From contig JAPVLO010000182.1 in assembly GCA_027257055.1 (NCBI GenBank), forward strand, positions 4,092,001-4,156,000: a stretch of DNA of 64,000 nucleotides, given 5' to 3'. The position numbers were made by a program, and so were the translations under genes. Below the pieces are notes generated by a model. It was not told the DNA's origin. It searched no databases and worked only from the letters and a program-made list of their open reading frames with translations. Shown here piece by piece: positions 32,263 through 43,611 of the stretch (the first letter of the stretch is position 1; each line of letters starts with the position of its first letter). The stretch is from Cephalopachus bancanus (lineage: Eukaryota; Chordata; Mammalia; Primates; Tarsiidae).

Positions 32263-32730
32263 AAGTCTCTACAGTCCGTGTACTTTGTTCTGTGTCTGCA
32301 TAGTCCAGAACTGTTTTTCTAATTATCAACTTCTTAGAAGTTTGCCCCTCCTGTAACAACGGCCCCCTGATTAAGGAACACAGCCATCCTGTTTCCTGCT
32401 GGAGTGGCCCCTTGGCGGCTTGCTTCCTTTGTGCTAACTTGGAAAGATCCTTCAAGGGTATACGCAGCTACTCCGCACTTCTCCCAACTACAGGGTGTCA
32501 GTATCACATCTGCAGTTCCCAAGTACAATTAAAACAAGATTAAATTAAAAAAATTTCTCCTTACATATTTGGATAAAATAGTTACTTTACCTTATTCTTT
32601 AACATTTATTCTGCTTCTGCCTCTTGCCAAGTGAGGTACAATCTGCTCAGGCACGAAAAGCATCCTGGGAGAGACAGACAGGTGGGCAGTGACAGTGACA
32701 ACATACAACACAAAGTGACACCTGTATTGC
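32263..32730. other. Unassigned DNA
   Basis: No repeat or gene recognised; open frames are under 90 aa. Confidence 0.35.
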
Positions 32731-32734
32731 TACA

Positions 32735-33429
32735 AACGCTTTCTCAGCACCCAAATATGTGTCTGCATTAGATGCTGAAGGTACAAAGGCCAATAAGACA
32801 TGGTCCCTTAGGCTTCCAGTCTAAGCTAAGGTGCCCAATAGAAATATAATGCAAGCTATACATGTAATTTAAGTTTTCTGGTAGTCACATTGAAAAAAGA
32901 AGTGAGCAACTAATTTTAATCCTATATTTAATTAACCTGATATAGCTGTAATATGATCATTCCAACATATAACCAAGATACAAATGATCATTGAGGTGTT
33001 TTATATAATTTTTTCATATAAGGTCTTTCATGTCTAGTATGACAATTACCACATATCTCTATTCAGACTAGACACGGCCCATGTGCTCAATAATCACACA
33101 TGGCCAGTGGCTGCCATATTGGACAGGGCAGATCTAAGGGATAGCTGGGCTTATAAATAGATCATTTTGCAACTACATATTGAGAGCTCCTATGGGGCGT
33201 GCCTAGTCTAGGGGTTGTGGGAAACAGACTTCACTCACGGGGGTATGATGTGTGAAGAGAAGGGAAGGGTCAGGGAAGGCTTCCTGGAGGAAGTGGCATG
33301 TGAATAGAGGTAGCCAGGTGCCCTGTTGGAAGGCCATGTCCAGAAGGTGGAACAAACAGCCTGAGGATGGGCTCAACGGCTTCAAACAGTGTAGTCCAGG
33401 CAAGGCCTATCATGAGCTTGGTGGTTATA
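32735..33429 (-). mobile_element. L2 3' region split by an hAT MITE
   Basis: Antisense L2: GATGCTGAAGGTACAAAGGCC at the left, then GTGCCTAGTCTAGGGGTTGTG, GGTCAGGGAAGGCTTCCTGG and GGAAGGCCATGTCCAGAAGG at the right. The hAT element at 32828 separates the parts, and mariner copy 3 begins at its right edge. Confidence 0.78.
32828..33132. mobile_element. hAT-Charlie-type MITE
   Basis: CCCAATAGAAATATAATGCAAGC at one end and GGCTGCCATATTGGACAGGGC at the other are the inverted ends of a common mammalian Charlie-type MITE. Flanking TCTAAGCT and TCTAAGGG form a decayed 8-bp hAT duplication. Named family not certain. Confidence 0.8.
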
Positions 33430-34006
33430 TGAGGCGGGATGCAAAAACCCTGGAATTTATTTGTAAAAAAAAGTGTATTTACTCTTAAATATGTCAACGT
33501 CAGTCACCTTCAAAGTACTCTCCATTTGATGCAATACACCTATCAAGACACTTTTTTAACCACTCGAAACAGTTTCTGAACTTGTCTATTTTGATACCTT
33601 TTAGTGCTTCTGTTGTTTTTTATTTCACCTCCTCCACATGGGCAAAATGTTTCCCTTTGTGGATTTGTTTTATCTGGGAAAACAAACAAAAAAAAAATCA
33701 CTTGGTGTGAGATCAGGTTGAATAGGAAGAGTGGGATGTGGGGATCGTGCGTGTTTTGGTCAAAGACTGCTGAACACTCAGTGTGGTATGGACAGGTGTG
33801 CTCGTAAATCACCCATCATGAAATGAGCAAACGCGTTGAAAAAATCTTCAAAAAAAATTTGACTGAAGCCAAATGCAACCTCTCACAACACTAGCAGGAA
33901 CACTGAGGCTGGTGGGTTCTCAGAACACTCACTTAGCAGGAGAATCCTGTACTACAAGGGGCCTGCCCTCCAAAAGAAATTCCATTTTGGGGGGGGTTCC
34001 CCCTGA
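33430..34006 (-). mobile_element. Mariner-type DNA transposon, copy 3
   Basis: Inverted relative to copies 1 and 2 and colinear with copy 2 end to end. The minus strand keeps a PDLTPSDFF block, the third-aspartate signature of mariner transposases, and a C-terminal CLDRCIASNGEYFEGD with the final stop. The start region, including CCCTTGTAGTACAGGATTC, matches copy 2. Inserted at a TA at the edge of L2. 577 bases; no complete open frame. Confidence 0.88.
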
Positions 34007-34399
34007 TTACTTACAGAAAAACACAAATTTTTTTTAAAAGGAGGTTTTAGTAGCTAGGACAGGAAAGAGTAGAAGGAGAAGTGCAGAGGAAGGGCTGATA
34101 GAAAGACACTTTCTACTCAAGGGTAAACTTGACCCGAGACCAGAAAGATGAGGAGTGTTTTGCCAGGGTGGTGTCCCTGTTAGTAGAGGTCAGGCTGGAT
34201 TTTGGCCGCTGCTGGATCCCACAGACAAGCCCTTTGTGGAGTGCACGGGCTGCGTAACCGAACATGGTGGACTTCTGTTCTTTGCTTATATTGTCCCCTC
34301 TCAAGCTGGGCTGTTTCTCCACATCTGTGTGAGAATAAGAGCCCTGGAGCTGGTTAGACAATGTGACACTGATTATTTTTTCCCAGGGTTTGTCCAGAA
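34007..34399. other. Unassigned DNA
   Basis: Contains the first part of a 182-aa open frame (34155-34703) that later runs through L2 and MIR relics, so it is not a gene. No other feature. Confidence 0.4.
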
Positions 34400-34510
34400 G
34401 TATAAGCTCCTAACTGTGCCTGAGCCTTGCTGGGTGCCAGCTAAGGCCCAGGGAAAAATGCAGTCCATGCCTTCAGGGAGCTTATCGTCCCAAACACTAA
34501 TGTTAAAGTG
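34400..34510 (-). mobile_element. L2 3' relic
   Basis: GCTGGGTGCCAGCTAAGGC and GCCTTCAGGGAGCTTATCG are the antisense L2 3' end. Confidence 0.65.
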
Positions 34511-34589
34511 GCACTGCCATATAAAGGGCGTCTATGCTGACAGACCTGTTGCAGGCACACCACACATGCTCAGCACGTCGAGACTGTGG

Positions 34590-34702
34590 TCATCTGAGCT
34601 GAACACCAAGCCACTGTGCCACCTGGGACGAGTCACCTTGCCCCTTTGGGTTTCCTGTCCTCCTGTGTGCAAGTTGGGCATAGGTCACCGGTGTTGTGAC
34701 TA
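34590..34702 (+). mobile_element. MIR core relic
   Basis: GACGAGTCACCTTGCCCC, GGGTTTCCTGTCCTCCTGTG and GTTGGGCATAGG follow the MIR core order. Confidence 0.6.
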
Positions 34703-37120
34703 GGAATCTGTGACAAACCGGAGCGAATCTGCCCTTCCCAAACGATGCCCCGAGTTGTCCGCTGTCCCCAGGCCCCAGGCCCCAGCGACCACACCGAACC
34801 AACCTGAACATTTGGTCCTCACAGCCTCCCCCAGCGAGGTGCTTGCCGAAACCCGAGGAAATCTGGGTTCGGATGTGCCCTCATGCAACACTTTGTTCCC
34901 CCCCCCCCGCTCTTTGGTTGCTGGTGCTTTAAGAAATACAATATTGGCAAAATGGTTTATGCTCAGAATAATTCCTGGGAACTGGAGAGACCAGTTTGGT
35001 GAGAAGCCCGGGGCACCTTCAGCTAGGGCCTGGCCGCCCGGCCGCCACCAACCCATCCACTTCCCCCTCCCTGGGCTGCGAGAGGATGGCAGTCCGGAGT
35101 CAGGTCAGGTCACGGGCTGAGAAGTCTGAGCGAGCTGGAGCCGCCTGGGACAGCTCTGGCGTGTCCTTGCCTTGGCCCCGGCTCACTGGGGCTTTAATAA
35201 CACTCTAATAACCAGCTTCTAAAGCACACAAAGCTTCTGGCGAGCAGGAGATAAAAGCGACTTTGTTCTGTCCTCGCCCGCCACGGCATGCATCCGTGGG
35301 TGTTCCCACAGAAACTGGCCACGTGGCTGCTGCTGTGGTTGGTTGGATCCCCCTTCCTGCTCTCCGAGAGGCTATAGATAGCTGCAAATGAGGAGTGAGG
35401 ATTATGTCCTCCTCAGACACTTTTCTTCTGTCGGTCCTACTCTGGACCTGCTCCTGGGCTTCTCTGCGAAATCGTACTAGGAAAAAAAAAGATGGCTTGG
35501 AGGAAACCACTGATGTCAGAGATACTCTTCTTCCTCTCAGGAGAAGAGGGAATTTGGAGTTGGACATGGTTCATAAAAGCCAGAAACACAAGCCCATGTG
35601 GCCTCGGGAGGGTGGCCCAGGTCCTCCTTCTGTGTCTCGAGGCTCACCCGGGATGCGAACCTCCCACTCCATTGTGCACGCTTTCTTGCCTCAGTGTGTA
35701 AGCTCTTTGTACAATCTAAACCCGTCTTGTATTCCAAAAAAAGAAAAGAAAAGAAAAGAAAAAGGCCCCCAGAAGAGACACTTTCAAAAGAAAGCAGGCA
35801 GCAAGCAGCACGCTGGAGGGCTGGGGCTGCTTTCTGCTGAGAGCTGCTCTTTCCTAAGACGGCTGGCTCCTGCAGGGCTCGGCGGCCACTCCATCCAAAA
35901 GTCATCGCGGGCCCAGTGTGGCTCTTCCTGCAGTCAGAGCGTGGGTGGCTGCGCAGACAAAGCCATTTGCCTTCCACGCTCTGCATGGCCGCCGCGTCCC
36001 GCCCGACGGAGGGGACAGCCAGCGGTGCGCCCTGCTCTCCTCCCCACGGGGACCCTGGCAGCCCAGCCTGTCCTTCCTCTCCCTGCCCCTCCTCCCTTCC
36101 CTCCAGCAGCCCCCACCCCTCCCCCCAGGCCTGGGTTATGTGGTAGCTGCATCGTCCCCACTGGCCTTCGCTTGAGCCTTCTGCAAGAGCTCACACTGAG
36201 AGCTGATGGGTGGTTGGGATTAGCCCTTGCGGACCCTTCTCTGTCTCTTCTGCTCCTGAGTAAAAAACAAAGCCCAGAGATCAGAGTGCTGAGGCCAAGG
36301 AGACTCAGCTGGCGCTGTGTTGGAAGATACTAAGCCGTATGCTTATGGCTGTGCTTGTGCGACAGCAAGATGCTTTATTTGTAACCTCAATTGTCATCTT
36401 AAGGAGGGTGGGTCCTATAAAATCTGTTGGAGGGAGAGTGGGTCTTTATTTGTTTAAGCTGTGTTATGGGTTGAAAAAAACAAAAACCCTTGGCTGTCAG
36501 CAAAGGAGGGCTTTGCACAACACAGGTCTTGTATTTTTCCCCCCTTTTCTTTCTCCTGATACTGTCAGGAGATTTTCTCTGCTCATTAATAGTATATGAG
36601 TGGGTTTGAGAGGGGACACTCAAACAGTTGCTGGGGTCTGTGTTCGTGTTGACATGGCGTGAACAGACAGTTGCTGCAAATGCCTGGCTGAGAGGATGAG
36701 GAGACAGCTGCCCTGTGTCCACAGGTGGCATTTGGGTGCTATGTCAAGGTTCATAGGGGACTGACAGTCCTTGTCACAATGGGACCATTTAGAACTGACC
36801 GTGAGTTTGCACGTGATCTTGTAGCTGTTTTGAGTTCGCCAGAAAGAGTCGCGGCATTTGCCACAGTGTCATGCTTGGCTGGGTGTCTTTGGCTGTGTCT
36901 CTGAGTTTCTAGGCTGTCTGGGTGGAAGCCTCCCTCAGGCCATTCCAAGTTGTAGCTCTGCTTCTCAACCATGGGCTGTTTTTGTGTTCTGCTCTCAGCC
37001 ACAGGTTGCTCATACAAGTCAGCCCATCCCTGTGGGTCAGGGACAGGCATGCTTTAGCATTAGGAAATAGAATGTCTTTCAAAACCTTCATTATTTTTCA
37101 GATACCATAATGGATGGTAT
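34703..37120. other. Repeat-poor GC-rich island; candidate regulatory region
   Basis: About 2.4 kb without recognisable transposons, flanked by repeats on both sides. The left part (35.15-35.40 kb) has closely packed homeobox-like TAATAA motifs, AGATAAAA and CTATAGATAG. The middle (35.85-36.15 kb) is C-rich with scattered CpGs (GCATGGCCGCCGCGTCCCG). An (AAAAG)n tract is at 35738-35761. The longest open frame of the window (312 aa, 35395-36333) lies here, but it includes the microsatellite, has no domain and competes with frames on the other strand. Best reading: conserved non-coding or promoter-like DNA. Confidence 0.4.
35738..35762. repeat. (AAAAG)n microsatellite
   Basis: About four AAAAG units. 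Confidence 0.9.
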
Positions 37121-37124
37121 CTCC

Positions 37125-37415
37125 CTGCTGTTCCAAACTGCTAGGGTTTCCAATTGCCTATGCTATCAAGTCTAAAGTCTGAGTCTTGATATTCAGAGTT
37201 GTTTACTTTCTGGCATTACTCTACATGCATTCATTTACTCATACATTCACCAAATACCAGTTTGGGCTATTTAAAATTTAAGGTCTTCCAAGTCCTTTAA
37301 TCTCCTACTTAAAATACTCCCCTTTCTACTTTTCCCTGAGGAGTTCATGAGAAATTCCATGTTTGTGCCACTATCCATGTTCACCTGGTCTTCTGGAATT
37401 CTCTTCCCCTCCGCT
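37125..37415 (+). mobile_element. L2 internal 3' relic
   Basis: CCAATTGCCTATGCTATCAAG, TTTCTGGCATTACTCTACATG and CTTCTGGAATTCTCTTCCCC follow the sense L2 order, strongly decayed. Confidence 0.5.
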
Positions 37416-38635
37416 CTGTGTACTTGAGTCTGTGAATAGCATTCAAACGATCACCAGGAAAAGAAGTTCAAGGAACGACTGTAAGGCTACTCCTGGATTT
37501 AGACTGCAGCTGGCAAGACGTCAAGTACCAAGGTAGGTCCAGGGACTGCCTGCTCCACTGCTCTTGTTCTGGTTGAACAGTCTCTCTTTTTCTTATGCCA
37601 TTGCCATTGACACTCACATGGCGTGCTTGCTCCTCTGGGGACCAGCCTGTCCTGTCTACTCATGGCTTTGTCTTACACATGGATTTAGCTTGCCCTAGAT
37701 GCTCCACTGCCATCATTACCTCAAGGTAAAACTGAGGCAAGTCTTTCAACATCTATCTGTCTGTGCTGCCAGCTCTCTGATTTTGGTCTTTCAATTTCAG
37801 ATTCAAGCAGGGAACCTGAATAACACAGCTCATATTTTTATGCTGATCTACATCACAGAGCTCAGGCTGTCCAAAGATGAACTATACTCTTGGACCAGAA
37901 GCTCTGATCGGTCCACCTGAGATGGTGGACAAGGATCCAGCTCCCTCTGTGGGGACTGCAGGTGGGATGTTTCCACATGGGCAGCTGGCATGCCTCTGTT
38001 ACAGTGGCCTAGCTCATGTCTTTATTCCTTGATATTTCTCTTCTCAATTACTTCCTCACTTCTTTGGTGTTTACATATTGTATTTTTAGTTATTGATGTC
38101 TGTGCTTGGGTCTTTCGTAACTAGACAATAAATAACTTAAGGTCTGAGAATTTTAAAGCAGAAGCCCAAGAGCCATGAAACCAAGACTAAATGACCAGCC
38201 GACCTGAATTCCCTCGTGGTATTATGATTTCAAATATTCTCTATTGCCGTCACTGAAAATTGTTGAAATATTTCAAGAATTCCCACCTTTTGGAGTTTAC
38301 ATGTTTCTCAGAATACTTCGCATCCAGGACTGACACAAAAATGTCATGTCCCAGTTTTGGAAATTGAAAATATGACTGCAATATTCATAGGGATAGAGGA
38401 CTTCTCTAAAGGCGGTGATGGAAGTCAGTTGACATATTAGAGAGAGAAGAAAGAAATCATAAGTTTGATTTGGTGACTCATTGACTATAGGGGATGAGGA
38501 AGAGCATGGAAGTTATTAATAGAATTACCCATGTTCTTGGCTTGGGTGATTGGGTCAAAAATGGGAGGGAACTCTAAATTTAGAAAACAGGAGGAAGGTT
38601 GAATGTGACCCCTATTTTATAGACTTTCAACATTA
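37416..38635. other. Unassigned DNA
   Basis: No repeat called. An acceptor-like pyrimidine tract TTTGGTCTTTCAATTTCAG ends at 37800 and is followed by an open stretch to 37920, but with no partner donor it is not called an exon. Confidence 0.4.
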
Positions 38636-38637
38636 AA

Positions 38638-39850
38638 TCGATAAATATTTATTTGTACCCACGCTGTGTCAGGCACTGGGCTTGGGCTGGTGATACCAAG
38701 ATGAATAAGACACTGTACCTGTCATCAAGGTGTTCTGTCCAGAGAGAGAGATAGTTGGGAAAACAAAAAGCTATAATGCAGTGTGATAGGTACCATAATG
38801 AAAAGAGACCTGTGTGAGATACAGTGGTAGCCAAAAGGGGGAATGATCAAGGCTTTTTGAGAAGGTCATAGAAAGTTTCCACTGAGGAGAAGACACCTAA
38901 GAAGAGTTGCAAAGGATGACCAGGTGATTGGGGAGGACATTCTTGCTGTCAGAAAGCCCTTTTGAAAGGTCTAGGTCACAATCAGAGGAATGATAGAAAA
39001 TGAAGTAGAGATCAGGTCCTGGAGAGCCTTACAAGACAGGCTAACAATTCTGGGTTTTCTTCTTCAGGGAAAAGGGAGCCACTGGAGACTTTTGAGCATG
39101 ATAGTGAGGGAAAGAGATTTGCAGTTGTGAAATGATCACTCAGGTAGCAGAGTGAAGGATGAATTAGAGGGGGGATGAGACAGAAGGCAGACAGCATGGT
39201 TAAGAGGTTCTTGCAACCGTTCATCATAGAGTTCAGGAAAGCTTGAGGGAGTTGCAGTAGTGAGAGAGAGAAGAGAAGACTGGAGAGATGTTACAGAAAT
39301 AGAATGCACAGGACTTGGCAACCTACTGGATGGAAGGATGGGAAAGGAGAAGTTCTGTGTAATTGGGCAGATGGAGATAATAATAGCCAGACCCAAAAAT
39401 ACAGAAGTTGGGTTTGGACAAATGAATGTTCTCCACCAGACTGCTATTTCCTTGAGGACAGGGACTATGTTTTATTCACTGTTACATTACCTGAGTCTAG
39501 TACTGTAAATGGAAGGCTCAGAGTCTCGAGCATGTGGATTTAAAACATCTGAGGGTTATCCAGGTAGAGACATCCAGTACTTAAGATGTATAGTCCACCA
39601 AGAGAGAAGTCACAGTTGGAGAGGCATGTTTGGGAATCATGATACATGATGCTGGGTGATCTCACCCATGGAGACTACAGAGTGAGACCAAAGGATGGTT
39701 AGGAACAGGACTTTGAGAAATGGCGATACTTAAGGGGCAAGTGGAAGAAGAGGAGCCATTTGCAAAACTGGGAACATGGCAGCGTGAAAACCAAGGTGCA
39801 GAGAGTATCTAGAACATGGGAGAGGTCAACAGGGTCAGAGGTCACTAAGC
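38638..39850 (-). mobile_element. Unusually long L2 copy
   Basis: Antisense L2 over about 1.2 kb: GTGTCAGGCACTGGGCTTGG at the 3' end, then GACACTGTACCTGTCATCAAGG, GGAGAGCCTTACAAGACAGGC and GGGAGCCACTGGAGACTTTTG, continuing to GGGGCAAGTGGAAGAAGAGG. A short sense L2 piece at about 39430-39520 (CCTTGAGGACAGGGACTATG) sits within it. Confidence 0.75.
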
Positions 39851-39929
39851 GGTCATAACTTCCAAGAAGTGTCACTCCGATTAACTGGCTTGACTCTGGC
39901 CTCAGAATCATAGACTGCCGTTCCATCAA

Positions 39930-40600
39930 ACCCAGTTTTTGTAGGTGCGGTTTCAGGCCACAGCCTCAGTTCCCTCACCCAAGAAGTCCTGGCGGCAGAT
40001 GATACACCTGCCCTACTTTCCACACCGTGCTGCTGTGAGGGTTGAATGAGATAATATATGTCAGCAGCTCTCAATTTCTGGTCTCAAGATCACGTTATAC
40101 TCTTAAAATGTATCAAGAACCCAAACAAGCTTTGTTTGAGTGTGTTATATTTATCAAGATTTACTGTATTTTAAATTAAGTTGAGAAATTAAAAAAGTAA
40201 CTCATTTAAAATTAGCAATAACGGACCACTCTAGGTTAACATAAACAAAATATGTCAAAAACAACCTAGATAGAAGAGTGGCATTGTTTTATTTGTAAAT
40301 CTCTTGAATGCTTGGCTTAATAGAAACAGTAATATGTCATATCTGCATTTGTGTTCAATCTGTTATGATATCACATGTCTTATAACCTGTAGAAAACCCT
40401 GCCGTACTCTTGTGAGAGCATAAGAGCCAAAAAAGGCAAATAACATCTTGGTGTTGTTATGGCAATAATTTTGTCCTTCAGCATCCCCTGAAAACATCTC
40501 AGGGATCCTCAGAGATTCCCAGACCACACTTAGGGAATCATTAACATATGTGAAAGCACTTTGGAAGCTAGAAAGTTCTCAAAAAGGTATGTTAGATCAC
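39930..40600 (+). mobile_element. MIR split by an hAT element
   Basis: The left part has AGCCTCAGTTCCCTCACCC and GTGAGGGTTGAATGAGATAATATATG; the right part resumes GAAAGCACTTTGGAAGC. Joined, they give a normal sense MIR 3' half. The insertion is at 40062. Confidence 0.85.
40062..40543. mobile_element. hAT-Charlie-type non-autonomous transposon
   Basis: Starts CAGCAGCTCTCAATTTCTGG and ends near CCAGACCACACTTAGGGAATC. The body has AGAGTGGCATTGTTTTATTTG and GGCAAATAACATCTTGGTG. Flanking 8-mers ATATATGT and ACATATGT match at 7 of 8, as expected for hAT. Dead, non-coding. Confidence 0.85.
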
Positions 40601-40894
40601 CCTGAAAACCTATACCCTGGAAATCAAAGAGGGATTTCTCTTTCCCATGTGTCTCCAGAGAAACATTATATATGAGTAACATTGCTCCAAACAATGTCCT
40701 CCGGCCAAGATAGAGAAAGGTTTTCTGTTTAGATTTCTTACTTTCTTCTTTTTGGCAATTAAATGAAAAATGTAAATAAAAATGTGCTATAAAAATGCAG
40801 TGTTAATCCAAACTATTAGTTAAGATCTTGTTATTTCCAGGCCAACCACTTAGAAAATAATTTTCTCTCATGTATATATATTATCTCTCACACA

Positions 40895-40932
40895 TATGTG
40901 TGTGTGTGTATGTGTGTGGTGTGTGTATGTGC
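40895..40932. repeat. Interrupted (TG)n tract
   Basis: ACACATATGTGTGTGTGTG followed by further TG/TATG units. Confidence 0.8.
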
Positions 40933-41093
40933 ATGCGGAATATAGCAAGGGAATATTTTATGCTAGAAAAAATATATTTAACACAAAGGAAAACAGAGAA
41001 GCACTAATGAAGGAATAAAGAAACAAAAAATATATAAGATGTAAAAAATAGCAAAAGGGCAAATTATCAGTAATTATTTTTATTTTTATTTTT

Positions 41094-41380
41094 TTTTATT
41101 TTTGAGTTGGAGTCTTACTCTGTTGCCCAGACTGGAGTGCAGTGGCCACTCCTGGCCACCGCAGCCTCGACCTGCTGGGCTCCGGTGATCCTTCCGCCTC
41201 AGCCTTCCAAGTAGCTAGAACTACAGGTGCGCGCGACCACGTGCGGCTAATTTTTGATTTATTGTAGAGATGAGGTCTCGCCAAGTTTCCCAGGCAGGTC
41301 TCGAACCCGCGGGCTCAGGCATTCCACTCACCTCAACCTCCCGAGGCCCGGGATTACAGGCTGAGCCACCGAGCCCGGCT
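41094..41380 (-). mobile_element. Lemur-lineage Alu
   Basis: Antisense dimer. The right-arm hairpin carries an A-T pair where others have G-C (GTGGCCA-GGAG-TGGCCAC on the minus strand). Long left-arm form (CGCCAAGTTTCCC). It sits exactly at the deletion junction in the L1. Confidence 0.94.
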
Positions 41381-43330
41381 GAGACTGAATTATTAATTAA
41401 AACATTTCCCACAATCAAAAGCCAAGGCCTAGATGACCTAGATGACCTCACTGTGAATTCTAACAAAATTTTAAAGAAAATAGAAATCATTTATAAACTC
41501 TTTTAAAAAAAAGAGGAAGGACTACTTTACAACTCGTTTTATGAGGTTAATATTGTGGTGATACCACAACCAGACAAAGGCATCAGAAGTAAAGAAGACT
41601 GTAGACCGAGATCTCTCATCAGTGTAGATATAAAAATCCTCAACAAAATATAAACTGCATCAGTAACATGAAAAGAGTCATACACAGCATCAAGAAACAA
41701 AAATGGCTTAACATGCAAACATCAACCAATGTAATACTCCATTTCAATAGAATAAAGACAAAAACTTCATAATTTTTTTCTCATAGAGTAGAGAAAGAAT
41801 TTAACAAAATCTAACACACTTTGATGATAGAAATATTCAGCAGATTAGGAATAAAAGGGAACTTCCTCAGCCTAATAAAGACCATCTATAAAATAACCTC
41901 AGCTAATATCATATTTAACTGGAAAATACTGAAATTTTTCCCTGAGATCAGAAACATGACAAGTGATCTCACCACTTCTATTTAACATTGTACTGGAGGT
42001 TCACACCAGGGTAATAAGGCAAGAAGAAGAAACAAAGACTTTAGAAAAATGAAAAAAGTGTAACTATCATTATTTGCAGATGACTTCATCTTGTATATAA
42101 AAAATCCTAGGGAATCCACTTAAAATTGTTAGAACTATAAAAAACAAGTTCAGCAAGGTTGTAGGATACAAGATCAACACATCAAATTCATTTGTATTTT
42201 TATACAATAGCAATAAACAATCCAAAAATGAAATTTAAAAAGCAATTCCATTCACAATAGATAAAAATAATAAAATGCTTAAATTTAACAAAATTATTGC
42301 AATTACTGTACACTGAGACGTACCAAACATCACTGAAGGAAGTTATAGAAGATTTAAATGAATGGAAAGATATAGTATGTTCATGGATTGGAAGATAATA
42401 TTTTTAAGATGGCATTATTCCCAAAATTGATCTGCAGATTCAGTGCAATCGCACACCAAATCCCAGTTGTGTTTTTTTTTTGCCCTGGTACAGACAAGTG
42501 AATTCTTAAACTTCATATCGAAATGTAAGAGACCCAGAACAGTCAAAGCAATATTGAAAAATAAGAACAAAGTTGGAGGATTCACACTTCCTGATTTTGA
42601 AACTTATCACAAAATTACAGTAATGAAGGCAGTGTGGTATTAGAATAAGGAAAGACATACAGATTGATGGAATAGAACTGAGAGTTCAGAAAAATTTGTT
42701 ATACTTATGGTCAAGGGATTTTTGACATGGCTAAAAAGTCAATTTAATGAGAAAATAATATTCTTTTCAACAAATGGTGCTGGGGCAACTGAATATCCAC
42801 ATACAAAAGAATGAAGTTGGATCCCTGCCTCACACCATCTACAAGGTTTAACTCAAAATGGATCATTGGCTAACTGTAGACCTAAAATGTAAAACTCTAG
42901 AAGAAAAGATATTTGTAATCTTTTTGATCTTGGCTTAGGCACTTTTTCAAAAGATATGAAATCAAAAGTACAAGCAATGAAAAAAACACACATTGGACTT
43001 TGTCAAAGTTAAAAAGTTTAGTGCCTAAAAGGACACTATAAAAAACAGTAAAAAATTGACCCACCAAGTGGGTATTTGCAAGTCATATCTCTGATAAGAG
43101 ATTTATATCTACAACATATAGAGAACTCTTACAATTCGACAATAAAAAGACAACCCAATTAAGTGGACAAAGAATAGAAATAGGCATTTCTCCAAAGAAG
43201 ATACAAATGACCAATAAGCACGTGAAAAGTTGCTCAATATAATTAGCTATCAGAGAAATGTAAATTAAAACCACAATGGATATCACTTTATACCTACTAG
43301 GATAACTATAACTTAAAAAGTCAGTTAATA

Positions 43331-43611
43331 GTTGGACACAGTGGCACACATCTATAATCCCAGCACTTTGGGAGGCAGTTGCAGGAAGATTGAGCCCAGG
43401 AATTTGAGACCAGCCAGGACAGCATAGTGAGTCCTCATCTCTACAAAACTAAAAAAAAATTGGGTGTAGTGGTGCATGCCTGTAGTCCCAGCTACTTAGG
43501 AGGTTACTGCAAGAGGACTACTTGAGCCCAGGAGTTGGAGGCTGTGGTGAGCCATGATTGTGCTACTGCACTCTAGCCTGGGCAACAGAGTGAGACCCTG
43601 ACCCCCCAAAA
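43331..43611 (+). mobile_element. AluJ-like element in L1
   Basis: Sense dimer, linker CTACAAAACTAAAAAAAAATTG, right arm GCCATGATTGTGCTACTGCAC. Older type. Confidence 0.9.

Noticed and set aside
34155..34703. 182-aa frame
   Set aside because: Runs through L2 and MIR relics; chance open frame.
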